Of a DNA stretch of 64,000 nt, positions 1 through 8,803 are shown piece after piece; within the stretch, counting starts at the first letter, position 1; each line of letters opens with the position of its first letter. The notes under the pieces were generated by a model. The model worked only from the letters and a program-made list of their open reading frames with translations, was not told the origin of the DNA and did not search any database. Origin of the DNA: Leucothrix arctica (GTDB taxonomy: Bacteria > Pseudomonadota > Gammaproteobacteria > Thiotrichales > Thiotrichaceae); assembly GCF_003172895.1 (NCBI RefSeq), contig NZ_QGKL01000035.1:1-64000 (forward strand), in the 5' to 3' direction. The position numbers and the translations under genes were made by a program.

Positions 1-148
1 GAAACAGTTTTAGATGGTTTGCACCAGTAACGGTAAATACTTCGGTTGACCGCCAATACTCGACATAAACGGCTGACACTGTGGCTCTCTTGCTGCTGAC
101 GGATCAGCGCAAACCTTTGATTGAGTCCTGCATCAAGAGAGCTGAAGC
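1..148 (-). CDS. IS3-family transposase OrfB, N-terminal fragment (runs off left edge)
   Basis: Reading in the -1 frame after the slippery site gives an open frame with GLNQRFALIRQQQESHSVSR, then LCRVLAVNRSIYRYWCKPSK, to the window edge. The pattern of SVSRLCRVLxVxRSxYYxW is the standard beginning of IS3 OrfB, ahead of the DDE integrase core, which lies outside the window. It is made as an OrfAB fusion by frameshifting at 155-149, so no separate start codon is needed. The fragment was read directly from the reverse strand, and only its N-terminal part can be judged. Confidence 0.8.
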
Positions 149-415
149 CTTTTTTAGGATGTCGTTATCGCCTTCCAACCGTTTGATTTTACGTTCAAGC
201 TCACGAATTTTAAGTTGATCAGAGGTCAGTGGTGCAGCGCTAGAAAGCTGACCGTTACGCGCTTGTTTAAGCTGTCTTGCCCATTTATCGACCGTCGATT
301 TTCCTAATCCTAAACTCTCTGAGACGTCCTTAACATTGCGCCCTTTATCGACGACCTCTTGAGCAACTTCAAGGCGGAACTCGGGTGAGTAGGTTGGTCT
401 GGTTCGTTTTGTCAT
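104..415 (-). CDS. IS3-family transposase OrfA
   Basis: This 103-residue protein is the DNA-binding OrfA of an IS3-group element. Residues 8-50 form the helix-turn-helix (YSPEFRLEVAQ, then LGLGKSTVDKWARQ), and residues 68-95 form a leucine-zipper-like coiled coil (IRELERKIKRLEGDNDILKK) of the kind that joins OrfA to the OrfAB transposase. Codons 88-89 (Lys-Lys) sit on the heptamer A_AAA_AAG at 155-149, the usual site of programmed -1 frameshifting in this family. OrfB follows in the -1 frame. The length is normal for OrfA, and the gene looks intact. Confidence 0.93.
   Translation of the reverse strand: MTKRTRPTYSPEFRLEVAQEVVDKGRNVKDVSESLGLGKSTVDKWARQLKQARNGQLSSAAPLTSDQLKIRELERKIKRLEGDNDILKKASALLMQDSIKGLR
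149..155 (-). promoter_or_regulatory. Programmed -1 ribosomal frameshift heptamer (A AAA AAG)
   Basis: On the minus strand the bases are A_AAA_AAG, in phase with orfA codons 88-89. Slipping by -1 here joins OrfA directly to the open OrfB frame, giving LKK followed by GFSSLDAGLNQ. This is the canonical IS3-family slippery site. Confidence 0.85.
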
Positions 416-480
416 ATTTACACCTGCTTAGTTAAAGTGAGTTTATCACCTCTAATCAGGTGGCCAAATTTAGTGTGCCA

Positions 481-1063
481 CTACACAGAGAGCGACATCG
501 AAAAAGTCGTAGCTATTACAAGGCGTCCTGTCGAATACAAGTCTGACAAAATCGTCAATGAAGTGGTTAACTTTGATGAGCTGGAAAAGCACAGCGACAT
601 TTTTAGAGGAGACATCCTTTTTTCATGTCTTGGGACAACGGCTAAGCAAGCGGGGTCTATCGCAAATCAAAGGAAGGTCGATTTTGAATACCAGTATCAA
701 GCAGCAAAAACCGCATCTGAAAACGGGATAGGTCATTACGTTCTGGTTTCATCTAGCGGTGCCGACGCAAGCAGTAGAAGTCCGTATTTAAAAATGAAAG
801 GTGAGTTAGAGGATGAGGTTTCATCGTTAGCTTTCCAGCGGATAAGCATCTTACAACCTTCACTCCTTATCGGAGAGCGTGAGAGCTTTCGCTTAGGAGA
901 AACGCTGGGGAGTTGGATATTGCCATTATTATGTAAACTGCCATTCCTTAAAAAATACCGTCCGATATCTGGCGATGAAGTTGCTAAGAAAATGGTATCG
1001 GTAAGCTCATCGGCAGGTAACTCCAATGAAACATATCGTCTCGATGAGCTTTTTCTTAGTTAG
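481..1063 (+). pseudogene. NAD(P)-binding SDR-like oxidoreductase (YbjT/HIM1-type), 5' end removed by IS element
   Basis: The readable protein runs from ESDIEKVVAITRRPVEYKS to YRLDELFLS. It resembles atypical short-chain dehydrogenases of the YbjT/HIM1 type, with VLVSSSGADASSRSPYLKMKGELE (SSSGA then YxxxK) as the catalytic region. The N-terminal Rossmann motif (GATGxxG) expected about 25 residues further upstream is absent, because the IS3 end stops at about 480. An apparent GTG start at 437 lies inside the IS, so the open frame 437-1063 is an artificial fusion. The gene is probably non-functional since the nucleotide-binding loop is lost. The substrate is unknown. Confidence 0.75.
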
Positions 1064-1250
1064 TAGAGCGAAATACGACAGGCTATCATCTGTAAAAAGA
1101 GCTTATTTGCGACGTTATAAAAACAGTTAGTTAGTACATCATGGCTGAACGATGATCTTGAATCTACCATGTTTGAGTTATGAACGGGATTTAAAACCTA
1201 TAGCTAATAATTTGTATTATATTACCCCTAATCAAACAGAGAAAATCGTT

Positions 1251-1892
1251 ATGAACATTGACCTTATCCCCTATCTGCCTGAACTAATTTCGGTCAGTAT
1301 TATTGCTATTTTTATGGCCATTAGTCCGGGGGCTGATTTTGTCATGGTGACAAGAAACAGTGTTTTTTATAGTAGGAAGGCAGGTTTATATTCTGCGCTT
1401 GGAGTGAGTTTAGCCATTTGGATACATGTTGCTTATTCTATAGCGGGTTTAGCGATTATTATTTCTAACTCCATCGTTCTGTTTTCTATCATAAAATACT
1501 TAGGTGCTGCATATTTGATCTATATCGGATGGAAAACTCTTCAGTCAAAGTCTAATGTAGATATGGAGCGTCAGCTTGACAGTGAAGGGCTATCAAACGT
1601 TGCTGCATTTAAAATAGGCTTCATAACAAATGCGCTAAACCCAAAAACGACTATCTTTTTCCTTAGTATCTTTACACAGGTTGTTAACCCTCAAACTCCT
1701 GTGTGGTTACAGGTCGTCTATGGCGCCATTATTTCACTATCTCATTTACTATGGTTTTGCTCAGTCTCTATCTTTCTGAGTCAGCCAGTCTTGTTAAAAA
1801 AATTCCATACTTATCAAAATGCTATTGAAAAAGTAGTTGGAAGCCTTTTAATAGGTTTTGGGCTTAAAGTAGCTATGACTAGTAATGACTAA
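1251..1892 (+). CDS. LysE/RhtB-family amino-acid exporter
   Basis: This 213-residue membrane protein belongs to the LysE/RhtB translocator family, which exports amino acids or homoserine lactones through the inner membrane. The start at 1251 (MNIDLIPYLPEL) gives the usual family length; the frame extends 33 codons upstream, but that part is hydrophilic and unlike the family. Family signatures are MAISPGADFVMVTRNS near residues 22-38, GxYxALGVSLAIWIHVAYS, YLGAAYLIYIGWKTL, and FITNALNPKTTIFFLSIF. There are six hydrophobic segments. It stands alone, and the substrate cannot be told from the sequence. Confidence 0.88.
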   Translation: MNIDLIPYLPELISVSIIAIFMAISPGADFVMVTRNSVFYSRKAGLYSALGVSLAIWIHVAYSIAGLAIIISNSIVLFSIIKYLGAAYLIYIGWKTLQSKSNVDMERQLDSEGLSNVAAFKIGFITNALNPKTTIFFLSIFTQVVNPQTPVWLQVVYGAIISLSHLLWFCSVSIFLSQPVLLKKFHTYQNAIEKVVGSLLIGFGLKVAMTSND

Positions 1893-2157
1893 AAAGATGG
1901 TTAAAAGCCACAGACTAGGTAGGTTGAGCTCCGCTACCTTGGATTAGTAGATAGTTGCTTATAGGCTGAATACAACAAAGAAATAGACTCTGAGACAACT
2001 AGTAACGTGAAAAATGGACTGTGTGGGTTAGTGATGCTGCGCAAGAAACGAGATAATGCTCTACCCGCACCGTCAATGGCTCCACGTATGAATATCGAAG
2101 AGTAGTACGGGATGTGTTAGATCATTCAGCAGTAATTAACTTAAACAGGAAAATGCA

Positions 2158-2451
2158 ATGAGCGTAAATGTAATATTAGAAGTTCAATCAAAGCCTGAAA
2201 GTATTGATGAGTTGAAATCAACCTTTGAAAAAATCCTTCCCGACACTCGTAGCTATGATGGCTGCTTAAGTGTAGAGGTTATGGTCAATCAAAATAACCC
2301 TTTAAATATCATGCTTTTTGAGGTTTGGGAATCGCGTGAAAAGCAAGAAAAGTACTTTCAATGGCGAGGTGAAACAGGTGCATTAGACGCTTTAGGTGCC
2401 ATTTTATCTCAGCCAGCTAGCCTTCAATTTTATGATAATTTAAGTATCTAA
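2158..2451 (+). CDS. Small antibiotic-biosynthesis-monooxygenase (ABM/YgiN-like) domain protein
   Basis: The 97-residue product has the pattern of a single ABM ferredoxin-like fold: a first strand VNVILEVQSKPESIDELKSTF, a middle RSYDGCLSVEV, then IMLFEVWESREKQEKYFQW and a C-terminal helix. Members include quinol monooxygenase YgiN and small haem- or quinone-handling enzymes that need no bound cofactor. A good ribosome-binding site (AGGAAA) precedes the ATG. The gene is monocistronic, and a bidirectional terminator follows at 2530-2552. The reaction is not predictable. Confidence 0.75.
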   Translation: MSVNVILEVQSKPESIDELKSTFEKILPDTRSYDGCLSVEVMVNQNNPLNIMLFEVWESREKQEKYFQWRGETGALDALGAILSQPASLQFYDNLSI

Positions 2452-2529
2452 AATTTATAGCCTGAGGGTTAAGCAATGCTCTAATCCTAAATCAACGAAG
2501 CGCTGTCTGTATTGACGTTGGGCATAAAA

Positions 2530-2552
2530 AAAGCAGCCACAAAGGCTGCTTT
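2530..2552. terminator. Bidirectional intrinsic terminator
   Basis: A perfect 9-bp stem, AAAGCAGCC / GGCTGCTTT, with a 5-base loop. It is flanked by an A-run on the left, which gives a strong U-tract for the leftward symporter transcript. It lies between two convergent genes. Confidence 0.85.
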
Positions 2553-2586
2553 CTCATACCACTAAATCACTCATCAAGACGTGATC

Positions 2587-4353
2587 TTAAGCACTGGCAG
2601 TTTCCACTGTCTCATCAACTGCTTTCACAAGCAGCAAACCAACAGCCATTACAATACCACCACACAGTAGGAAGATCGCGCGTCCCCACAGTGGGTTAGG
2701 CAGTAAGAACATCGCCATGATCGCAACACCTGCAATAGCAATCAACGTACCCAACATCTTACGCTGCTTGTTATCAAGCTTCTGCTGCTCAGTACCTTCA
2801 GACACTAGCGGTGTCGCAAGGTTATTAAAGAACAGATCAACGTTCTTCTCACGCTCATCTGACAGCTTCTTGTAGAACAGCGTAGAAAGCATGAAGAAAC
2901 CACCGGTAAACACGATGTGAGACATCAAACCAATCGCAACTTTAATATCAGACCATTCACGCTTAGTGAGCTCTTCAAGACTGAATAGGTTTGAAACCAT
3001 CTCTGATGTGATTAGGAAACCTACTACATAAGAAACGATACCACCGACTAGCAGCGTACCCCAGCCAGCCCAGTCCGGCGTCTTACGAATGAAGAAGCCT
3101 AAGAATGCAGGGATAGTCATTGGGAAGCCGATGAGTGCACCGATATACATCATCGCGTCAAATAAGCTCAGACCCTTGAGAGAGTTAATGAACAGTGCGA
3201 CTAAAATGATCAGAATACCGAATACAGTAGACGTAACTTTAGAGACAAATACTAGCTCATTTTCTGATGCGGCAGACTTACGAATAATCGGATCGTAGAA
3301 GTTCTTAACAAAGATACCTGAGTTACGGTTAAGACCTGAGTCCATTGATGACATCGTTGCAGCAAACATCGCCGCAATCAGTAGACCAACCATACCAAGA
3401 GGCATGTACTCTTGTACGAAGTATAGGTATGCAAAGTCAGCAGCCTTACTTCCAGCATCAGGGTATATCGTAGCAAGATCAACACCTTGACCGGCAACAA
3501 ACCAGCTTGGTGTAAACCAGATCAAAGGACCCATTGTCATAAGAATACACGCAAGTAATGCGGCTTTCTTTGCGTTTTTAGAGTCTTTTGCAGCAAGATA
3601 ACGATAAGAGTTCAACATGTTATTAGTGATGCTGAACTGCTTGAAGAAGATGAAAATAGCCCAAATACCAAAGATGCTGAAGTAGTTCAGGTTGTTACCT
3701 GCTAGGAAGCTACCGCCTTCATCAAGTGGGAAGTTGTTAATGATCTCAGTGATACCGCCACCTTGAACCATCGCAACCACCGCACAGGTAATTGTTACTG
3801 CCATGATGATAACCATCTGCATAAAGTCAGATGCGATAACCGCCCAAGAGCCGCCTGTCACAGACATAAGCAATACAACAAGACCCGTCACAACGATGGT
3901 CGTCATCATATCCACACCAAAGATGCTTGATGCGATGATCGCGAGCCCGTTAAGCCAAACACCCGCAGAGATCATGCTTGTAGGCATGCTCGACCACGTG
4001 AATACTTGCTCATTCGTATTACCAAAGCGCATGCGAATGGCTTCAATGATGGTAACAACACGCAGCTGACGAAACTTCGGTGCAAAGTACACGTAGTTCA
4101 TCAAGTAACCAAATGCATTGGCAATGAAGATAATCGCGACAGCAAATCCATCGTTGTACGCTTTACCTGCAGCACCTGTGAACGTCCACGCACTAAACTG
4201 TGTCATGAATGCAGTTGCACCCACCATCCACCAAAGCATGTTTCCGCCACCACGGAAGTAGTCACTTGTGGTTGTGGTGAACTTTCTGAACATCCACCCG
4301 ATAGCTATCAAAAATAGGAAGTACATTCCTACTATGATCGTATTTAAATCCAT
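2587..4353 (-). CDS. Sodium:solute symporter (SSS family), probable alginate-oligosaccharide or uronate importer
   Basis: This 588-residue protein has the SSS fold, with about 13-14 hydrophobic segments. Family landmarks are TTTTSDYFRGGGNMLWWMVGA near residues 26-46, TGGSWAVIASDFMQM, and the long conserved FAATMSSMDSGLNRNSGIFVKNFY region. It moves a solute into the cytoplasm with Na+. It follows the PL17 lyase gene on the same strand with a short gap (about 38 bases) and its own AAGGAA ribosome-binding site. This pairing is common in marine alginate loci, so unsaturated uronate or short alginate oligomers are the likely cargo (inference). The terminator at 2530-2552 closes the operon. Confidence 0.88.
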   Translation of the reverse strand: MDLNTIIVGMYFLFLIAIGWMFRKFTTTTSDYFRGGGNMLWWMVGATAFMTQFSAWTFTGAAGKAYNDGFAVAIIFIANAFGYLMNYVYFAPKFRQLRVVTIIEAIRMRFGNTNEQVFTWSSMPTSMISAGVWLNGLAIIASSIFGVDMMTTIVVTGLVVLLMSVTGGSWAVIASDFMQMVIIMAVTITCAVVAMVQGGGITEIINNFPLDEGGSFLAGNNLNYFSIFGIWAIFIFFKQFSITNNMLNSYRYLAAKDSKNAKKAALLACILMTMGPLIWFTPSWFVAGQGVDLATIYPDAGSKAADFAYLYFVQEYMPLGMVGLLIAAMFAATMSSMDSGLNRNSGIFVKNFYDPIIRKSAASENELVFVSKVTSTVFGILIILVALFINSLKGLSLFDAMMYIGALIGFPMTIPAFLGFFIRKTPDWAGWGTLLVGGIVSYVVGFLITSEMVSNLFSLEELTKREWSDIKVAIGLMSHIVFTGGFFMLSTLFYKKLSDEREKNVDLFFNNLATPLVSEGTEQQKLDNKQRKMLGTLIAIAGVAIMAMFLLPNPLWGRAIFLLCGGIVMAVGLLLVKAVDETVETASA

Positions 4354-4391
4354 TATCTATTCCTTGTTAGGGTCGTAAGTTTTGGAGGGGA

Positions 4392-6542
4392 TTAAAGCAG
4401 AGCAAATGCTCCTGACCATGTGTACGCCTTTCCACCAAACTCGACGCTGTGTGTGGCTAGCTGCGCGTCTCCTTCTTGGTTAGAAATACCGTACTCATAG
4501 GTGTTGTCTGTTGTGGTCTTTATGCTAACAACGGTGGCTATATCGTTGTCGCCCACAACCTTGACTGACTCAACTAAACCACGAGCATCAGTTGATGCTT
4601 CGAAGCTTTCGTTGCGATAGCCGTGTGTCTCAAGTACCGATGCAAAGACATGATCTTTACCTGATTGGCGTAAGATAAATGCAGGCTCAGTGCGTAGGTT
4701 GAAGTCAGGATCATTTGCGCCCAATCGTGCAAAAATCACTTCACTACCAGCGACTGCGCTGCTGATTAAAGAGTAATAGCTGTTGCCGTGTAACCAGCTC
4801 ACTAGCGAGCCATTATCTGTTTTTCCAGAGCCAACATTGAACAGGTGCTGATAACCATTATCTTCACCCAGTGGCTTCCAGATAGTCTCAGCATCGTACT
4901 CAAAATCAGTACGCATGATCTGACCAGAGTGGTGTACGGGTAAGTCGTACTGGTGCTCAACGTCAGACTTAATGCGGTATATGTCGATAACTAACGGCTT
5001 CTCGAACTCTTCGATATCCGCCATGATCACGCTACGCTGCATATCAATGCCATCGTAGTAGTCTGAAATAGAGCCGCTCATGCCTTGCAGTTTTTGATCA
5101 TCTGCAACGAAGAAGTGCTTCTTTCCAAACTTAGTTTCAGCAAGTGCTGTGTTGAAATGGTTCTGTGTTTTCTGGTCAACGACAACCGTATTGTGTGCAA
5201 CGGTTTGCTTGCAGTAAGACTTATTTTCTGGAATGTAACGACCACCAAACTTAGGCTCAATATTTACCCAGCGACCATAACCATAGTCGTGTAGTACTTC
5301 TTGGCCACGGTTAAATACGCTCAGGTGTAGTCCGTCATAATGACCGTGGTCTAGTGCTGAGTGATACTGGTGATCACTACCGTGCTGACCAAACCAGATC
5401 AGTGCCATGGTGTCGTCATCTTTTTTGTCACGGTGACGTAGAATGCTTACGCCGCCTTTTTCACCTTTTGGCCCATCCGTTAGGAATATGCTACCCCAGT
5501 TAAACGGCTTAATGTCTGTTGCACTTTCAACTGCATCAGACAGCGTTTTTCCAGCGGCATGTACCCAGACATTTTGCTGGTGGTTTGCCATGCTAAGAAG
5601 CGTGTCGTTTTTCTCATAGCGGTGGTAGCAAACGCTAGTCGCCATAATCACGCCTTCATCATCAATACTGATCGACTTAGAAGAATCATTTAGCGCAGGT
5701 AATGTACCGTCAGGGAATGCCGTTGCGAACACTGCATAAGAAGTTGTCTTGATCACAGAGTCGTTAAACTTATAGATCTCTAACTCAGGCTGGCGACGCT
5801 CGATTGACTCTGCAAACAAGTAAATAGGTCGCAGTGAGAAACGGTGGTAGTACGGGCCTTCCATGTAATAGCCGTCTGGTGAAAATAGCTGGTCTAGTTG
5901 CGCCAAGAAGCCACCGCTGACCTTGTCTAGTTTCAAGCCGTACAGTGCTTTATCAACGGACGCTTGGTCGTTGATTGCATAGCCACAAATACCAACGGCT
6001 GCAACCGCCCAAAGACCGTGGTTATGTACGATGTCGAAGTCATGTGCATAAGTCACTACGAACATTTCGATCATGTGCTTAAACAAGTCGTCTTCAATAT
6101 GACGCTTTTGTTCTTCTGATAGCGTGTGGTAAATGCAGCTGTAGGCGCATGATGAGTACAGCATCCACATGTTTTCATTCAATGTTTGGTGGAACAACTT
6201 ACCCGGAGGGTTAGTGTCACGACTAACATTACTTTCAAGAGTAGGGTAGACCGTTGCATAGGCCGTTAACATATCAACGATATAATCACGGTACTTTGTC
6301 TCTTCCGTGATTAGAAATAAACGACCTGCAGTATCGATTTGCATGTAGTTTTCTTTATGACGGTTATGCTCATAACCACCACCTTCACCATGGCCAGGTA
6401 CTTCGATTCCCACTTCTGCCATGTATGTGTCGACTTTCTTAATGTCACGGCTCAGTGCTTCGCCTAGTAAGCTTGTTTTGCCAAGCTCTTTGCGCAACTC
6501 AGCTGCCTCTTCAAAGTTCATTAATAGAGGTTGATAACTCAT
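4392..6542 (-). CDS. Oligoalginate lyase, polysaccharide lyase family 17
   Basis: The 716-residue enzyme matches PL17 exo-lyases, which cut alginate oligomers by beta-elimination and release the monomer that becomes DEH. Residues 1-320 form the alpha-barrel domain and 380-716 the heparinase II/III-like beta-sheet domain. Visible motifs are PGHGEGGGYEHNRHKENY (49-66), HQTLNENMWMLY (118-129), VHNHGLWAVAAVGICGYAI (from 172) and SPDGYYMEGPYYHRFSLRPI (221-240). Asn174, His175 and Tyr231 fall at a constant offset from the catalytic Asn201, His202 and Tyr258 described for Alg17C. No clear signal peptide is seen, so action is probably cytoplasmic after import by the neighbouring symporter. The ribosome-binding site is TAGGAG. 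Confidence 0.92.
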   Translation of the reverse strand: MSYQPLLMNFEEAAELRKELGKTSLLGEALSRDIKKVDTYMAEVGIEVPGHGEGGGYEHNRHKENYMQIDTAGRLFLITEETKYRDYIVDMLTAYATVYPTLESNVSRDTNPPGKLFHQTLNENMWMLYSSCAYSCIYHTLSEEQKRHIEDDLFKHMIEMFVVTYAHDFDIVHNHGLWAVAAVGICGYAINDQASVDKALYGLKLDKVSGGFLAQLDQLFSPDGYYMEGPYYHRFSLRPIYLFAESIERRQPELEIYKFNDSVIKTTSYAVFATAFPDGTLPALNDSSKSISIDDEGVIMATSVCYHRYEKNDTLLSMANHQQNVWVHAAGKTLSDAVESATDIKPFNWGSIFLTDGPKGEKGGVSILRHRDKKDDDTMALIWFGQHGSDHQYHSALDHGHYDGLHLSVFNRGQEVLHDYGYGRWVNIEPKFGGRYIPENKSYCKQTVAHNTVVVDQKTQNHFNTALAETKFGKKHFFVADDQKLQGMSGSISDYYDGIDMQRSVIMADIEEFEKPLVIDIYRIKSDVEHQYDLPVHHSGQIMRTDFEYDAETIWKPLGEDNGYQHLFNVGSGKTDNGSLVSWLHGNSYYSLISSAVAGSEVIFARLGANDPDFNLRTEPAFILRQSGKDHVFASVLETHGYRNESFEASTDARGLVESVKVVGDNDIATVVSIKTTTDNTYEYGISNQEGDAQLATHSVEFGGKAYTWSGAFALL

Positions 6543-7297
6543 GCTAATTCTCCTATTGGGCGATGCTGAGTTGTTAAGAACAACGGCCTGCCAAGTAATG
6601 TGTGACGATTATTAAAGACAAATAGCTCAGGTAAACGATTGATTAGAAGCGCTTAAATAGCTTTTTCTGACTTTTGGGGTATGTTTATACTGCTTTTCTG
6701 TAGCGACAATGTTGTAAACATTTGTAATGTAACTTTCTACAGAGAGCATAATTCTGATGGGGATAATACTAGGAAAATCTAACCGAGCGTTAATATTTTA
6801 TAAACTAATATATTAGTTTTTTAGATCCGAACTAGGCTTGGAGTGTTTCTTGGTGTTTTTGTTTTTACCGACTTATGTGTTCAATTGTTGTTATTTTTGC
6901 AGTTAGTTGGTTTTAAATGGCTATAAGTTTATTTATTTTTAGTTGGTAAGTAGTCAATTTATTTTTCGGCGGAAGGTATGGGAATGGTGTTCGATGGTTT
7001 ATCTGGGAGCTAGTATCTTAGATTTATAGGGCCTGATGGCCTCTAAATGTACCTAAAATATTGTAAATAATTGTTCTTGGGCGAGCTAGAGTAAACCTAT
7101 TGTGGTAATCGCAAAGTAACCAGATCAGTTCCTACGACGATGTTGCCGCTGAAACCACGTTTTCGTTTTTAGGGAATTAATACGAGTTTCTATTAAATAA
7201 GACACCCGTTAAATGATAGTCATAACACTAAAAGACACCCATAAAAAACATAATAAGTGCTATATTTACTGAGTTAGAGACTATTTAGGTTTGGTAT
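6543..7297. other. AT-rich 755-base intergenic region between divergent units
   Basis: No convincing gene is seen here. It should hold the leftward promoter of the alginate pair and the rightward promoter of the ATPase gene. Dyads seen are TTGTTAAGAACAA at 6571-6583, TGTTGTAAACA at 6710-6720, and a perfect 18-base palindrome at 6802-6819 (listed separately). No Fur box was recognised. Confidence 0.6.
6802..6819. promoter_or_regulatory. Perfect 18-bp palindrome, possible operator
   Basis: AAACTAATATATTAGTTT reads the same on both strands and lies about 260 bases upstream of the oligoalginate lyase start. A symmetrical site of this length with no spacer suits a dimeric regulator. It could also be a weak AT-rich hairpin. 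No cognate regulator is encoded next to it. Confidence 0.35.
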
Positions 7298-8674
7298 ATG
7301 TACCGTCATCAACTCCAACTTCTTGAGAACTGGTTACAGAAAAAAAACAGAAAGCCACTGATTATCAGAGGAGCGCGTCAAGTGGGTAAATCGACGCTAG
7401 TTGAGTTGTTTGCTCAGAGAAGTGAGATGGTTTTGCAGAACGTCAACTTGGAGCGTTTTCCAGAGCTAAATGACGTTTTTGCGACTAAAGACCCAGACAA
7501 AATTATGGCTCAGATTGAGTTTTTGCCGGGTATGCCAGAGACCAATGATGACCTTTTGTTATTTTTAGATGAGATTCAATCTGTACCAGAAGCAATTCCA
7601 GCTTTGCGTTATTTTTATGAAGATAAGCCCAAGCTACCCGTCGTTAGCGCAGGATCGTTGCTGGAGTTTGCTCTGAGTGAACATCAGTTTTCCATGCCTG
7701 TTGGACGTGTCCAGTACTTACATATGGGGCCAATGACGTTCAGTGAGTTTCTCTTGGCAGTTGGGGAAGACAGATTAGCCAAGTTGATTATGACTTACCA
7801 GTATGGCGATAGCATTCCTGACATTGCAAACAAGCGCCTGTTGGAATTACTTCGCAGTTACTATTTTGTGGGAGGCATGCCAGAAGCTGTTCAAGTCTTT
7901 GCTGAAACGAAAAGCTACCGTGAAGTCAGTGATGTGCATAATTCGATTATCGACACCTATCGAGATGACTTCCCCAAATATGGGGGATCTCGCAATCTTA
8001 ATCGGATGCTAAATGTATTTAACTTTGCGGCCAGAAATGTGGGCGCAAAAGTAAAGTACTCCAATATTTCAGCACAGGACCAGAGCGCAACGCTAAAGAA
8101 AGACTTAGAGCTGCTAATGATGGCGAGAGTGATTAGTAAAGTGGTTCACAGTCATTGCTCTGGCTTACCATTACAAGCAGATATGGAAGAAAAGGTCTTC
8201 AAATTACTGTTTTTGGATGTTGGACTAATGAATGCCATAAGCGGCTTGAACTGGCGTGTGATTTCTCAGTTAGATGAAATGAAGCTAATCAACGAAGGTA
8301 CGATGGCTGAGCAGTTTATTGGACAGCACCTGCAAGGGATTTTGTCTGATACACCGAATCGGGAGCTCACTTACTGGCTTAGAGAAGGCCGTGCGTTGAA
8401 TGCCGAAGTGGATTTTGTGATTGGTTTACAAGGTCAAATTTTGCCTATTGAAGTTAAGGCAGGTGCTACTGGCAGCATGAAATCGCTGCATCAATTTATG
8501 GGTGAAAAAGGGGGCGATCTAGCGATTCGTTTTGATGCTAGTTTACCGGGGGAGTTTGAGGTGAATACGACTATTCGCAGAGGTAATGAGTCGAAGCCAG
8601 TGAAATACCGACTTTTGTCATTACCTATTTATTTGGTGGAGCGGTTGGATGAGGTTATTTCGTCTCAAGCTTGA
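7298..8674 (+). CDS. AAA ATPase with DUF4143 C-terminal domain
   Basis: This 458-residue protein belongs to the AAA_14/DUF4143 family, widespread and often horizontally moved, whose function is poorly known. Walker A is GARQVGKST at residues 25-33 and Walker B is LLLFLDEIQ with Asp91-Glu92. The C-terminal region has an E..D....EVK pattern (LNAEVDFVIGLQG, then PIEVKAG), which recalls the PD-(D/E)XK fold of nuclease-like domains. The gene is alone and convergent with the NACHT-LRR gene. Its placement near that gene hints at an accessory region, but nothing shows that they work together. Confidence 0.85.
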   Translation: MYRHQLQLLENWLQKKNRKPLIIRGARQVGKSTLVELFAQRSEMVLQNVNLERFPELNDVFATKDPDKIMAQIEFLPGMPETNDDLLLFLDEIQSVPEAIPALRYFYEDKPKLPVVSAGSLLEFALSEHQFSMPVGRVQYLHMGPMTFSEFLLAVGEDRLAKLIMTYQYGDSIPDIANKRLLELLRSYYFVGGMPEAVQVFAETKSYREVSDVHNSIIDTYRDDFPKYGGSRNLNRMLNVFNFAARNVGAKVKYSNISAQDQSATLKKDLELLMMARVISKVVHSHCSGLPLQADMEEKVFKLLFLDVGLMNAISGLNWRVISQLDEMKLINEGTMAEQFIGQHLQGILSDTPNRELTYWLREGRALNAEVDFVIGLQGQILPIEVKAGATGSMKSLHQFMGEKGGDLAIRFDASLPGEFEVNTTIRRGNESKPVKYRLLSLPIYLVERLDEVISSQA

Positions 8675-8743
8675 AATTAAAACCTCACAGTTCTTTAGGG
8701 GAGTGATTTAGATGAGGTAGTTTACTATCTGGCTTATACTGGC

Positions 8744-8803
8744 TTAAAAGTCATCTAGAATAACCATATGTAAAAACTTCTGGCCATGAGGCACTGTCTA
8801 TAC
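8744..8803 (-). repeat. Diverged duplicate of the lutC 3' end, directly behind the NACHT-LRR stop codon
   Basis: On the minus strand, the bases after the NACHT-LRR stop (TAG at 8800-8798) read in the same frame as TVPHGQKFLHMVILDDF-stop. The end of lutC (11501-11560) reads QGAHGPEFLHLVIVDDL-stop. From His-Gly to the stop codon, 34 of 45 bases match by hand count and 9 of 14 residues are identical. The copy has no start of its own. It is best read as the displaced 3' end of a lutC gene, left when the 2.7-kb segment carrying the NACHT-LRR gene was inserted. Confidence 0.7.

Larger units (their letters stand above)
1..480 (-). mobile_element. IS3-family insertion sequence, one end (continues beyond left edge)
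   Basis: This is the start of an IS3-family element read on the minus strand. It contains orfA, an A_AAA_AAG slippery heptamer and the beginning of orfB. The likely terminal repeat begins TGGCACACTAAATTTGG at position 480 reading leftwards, with the TG start typical of the family. The position of the end is inferred from where homology of the neighbouring oxidoreductase begins. The other end and the target duplication lie outside the window. Confidence 0.8.

Noticed and set aside
437-480. Start of an intact oxidoreductase at GTG 437
   Set aside because: These codons lie in the IS3 terminal region, and the family's nucleotide-binding N-terminus is missing, so the frame is an artificial junction.
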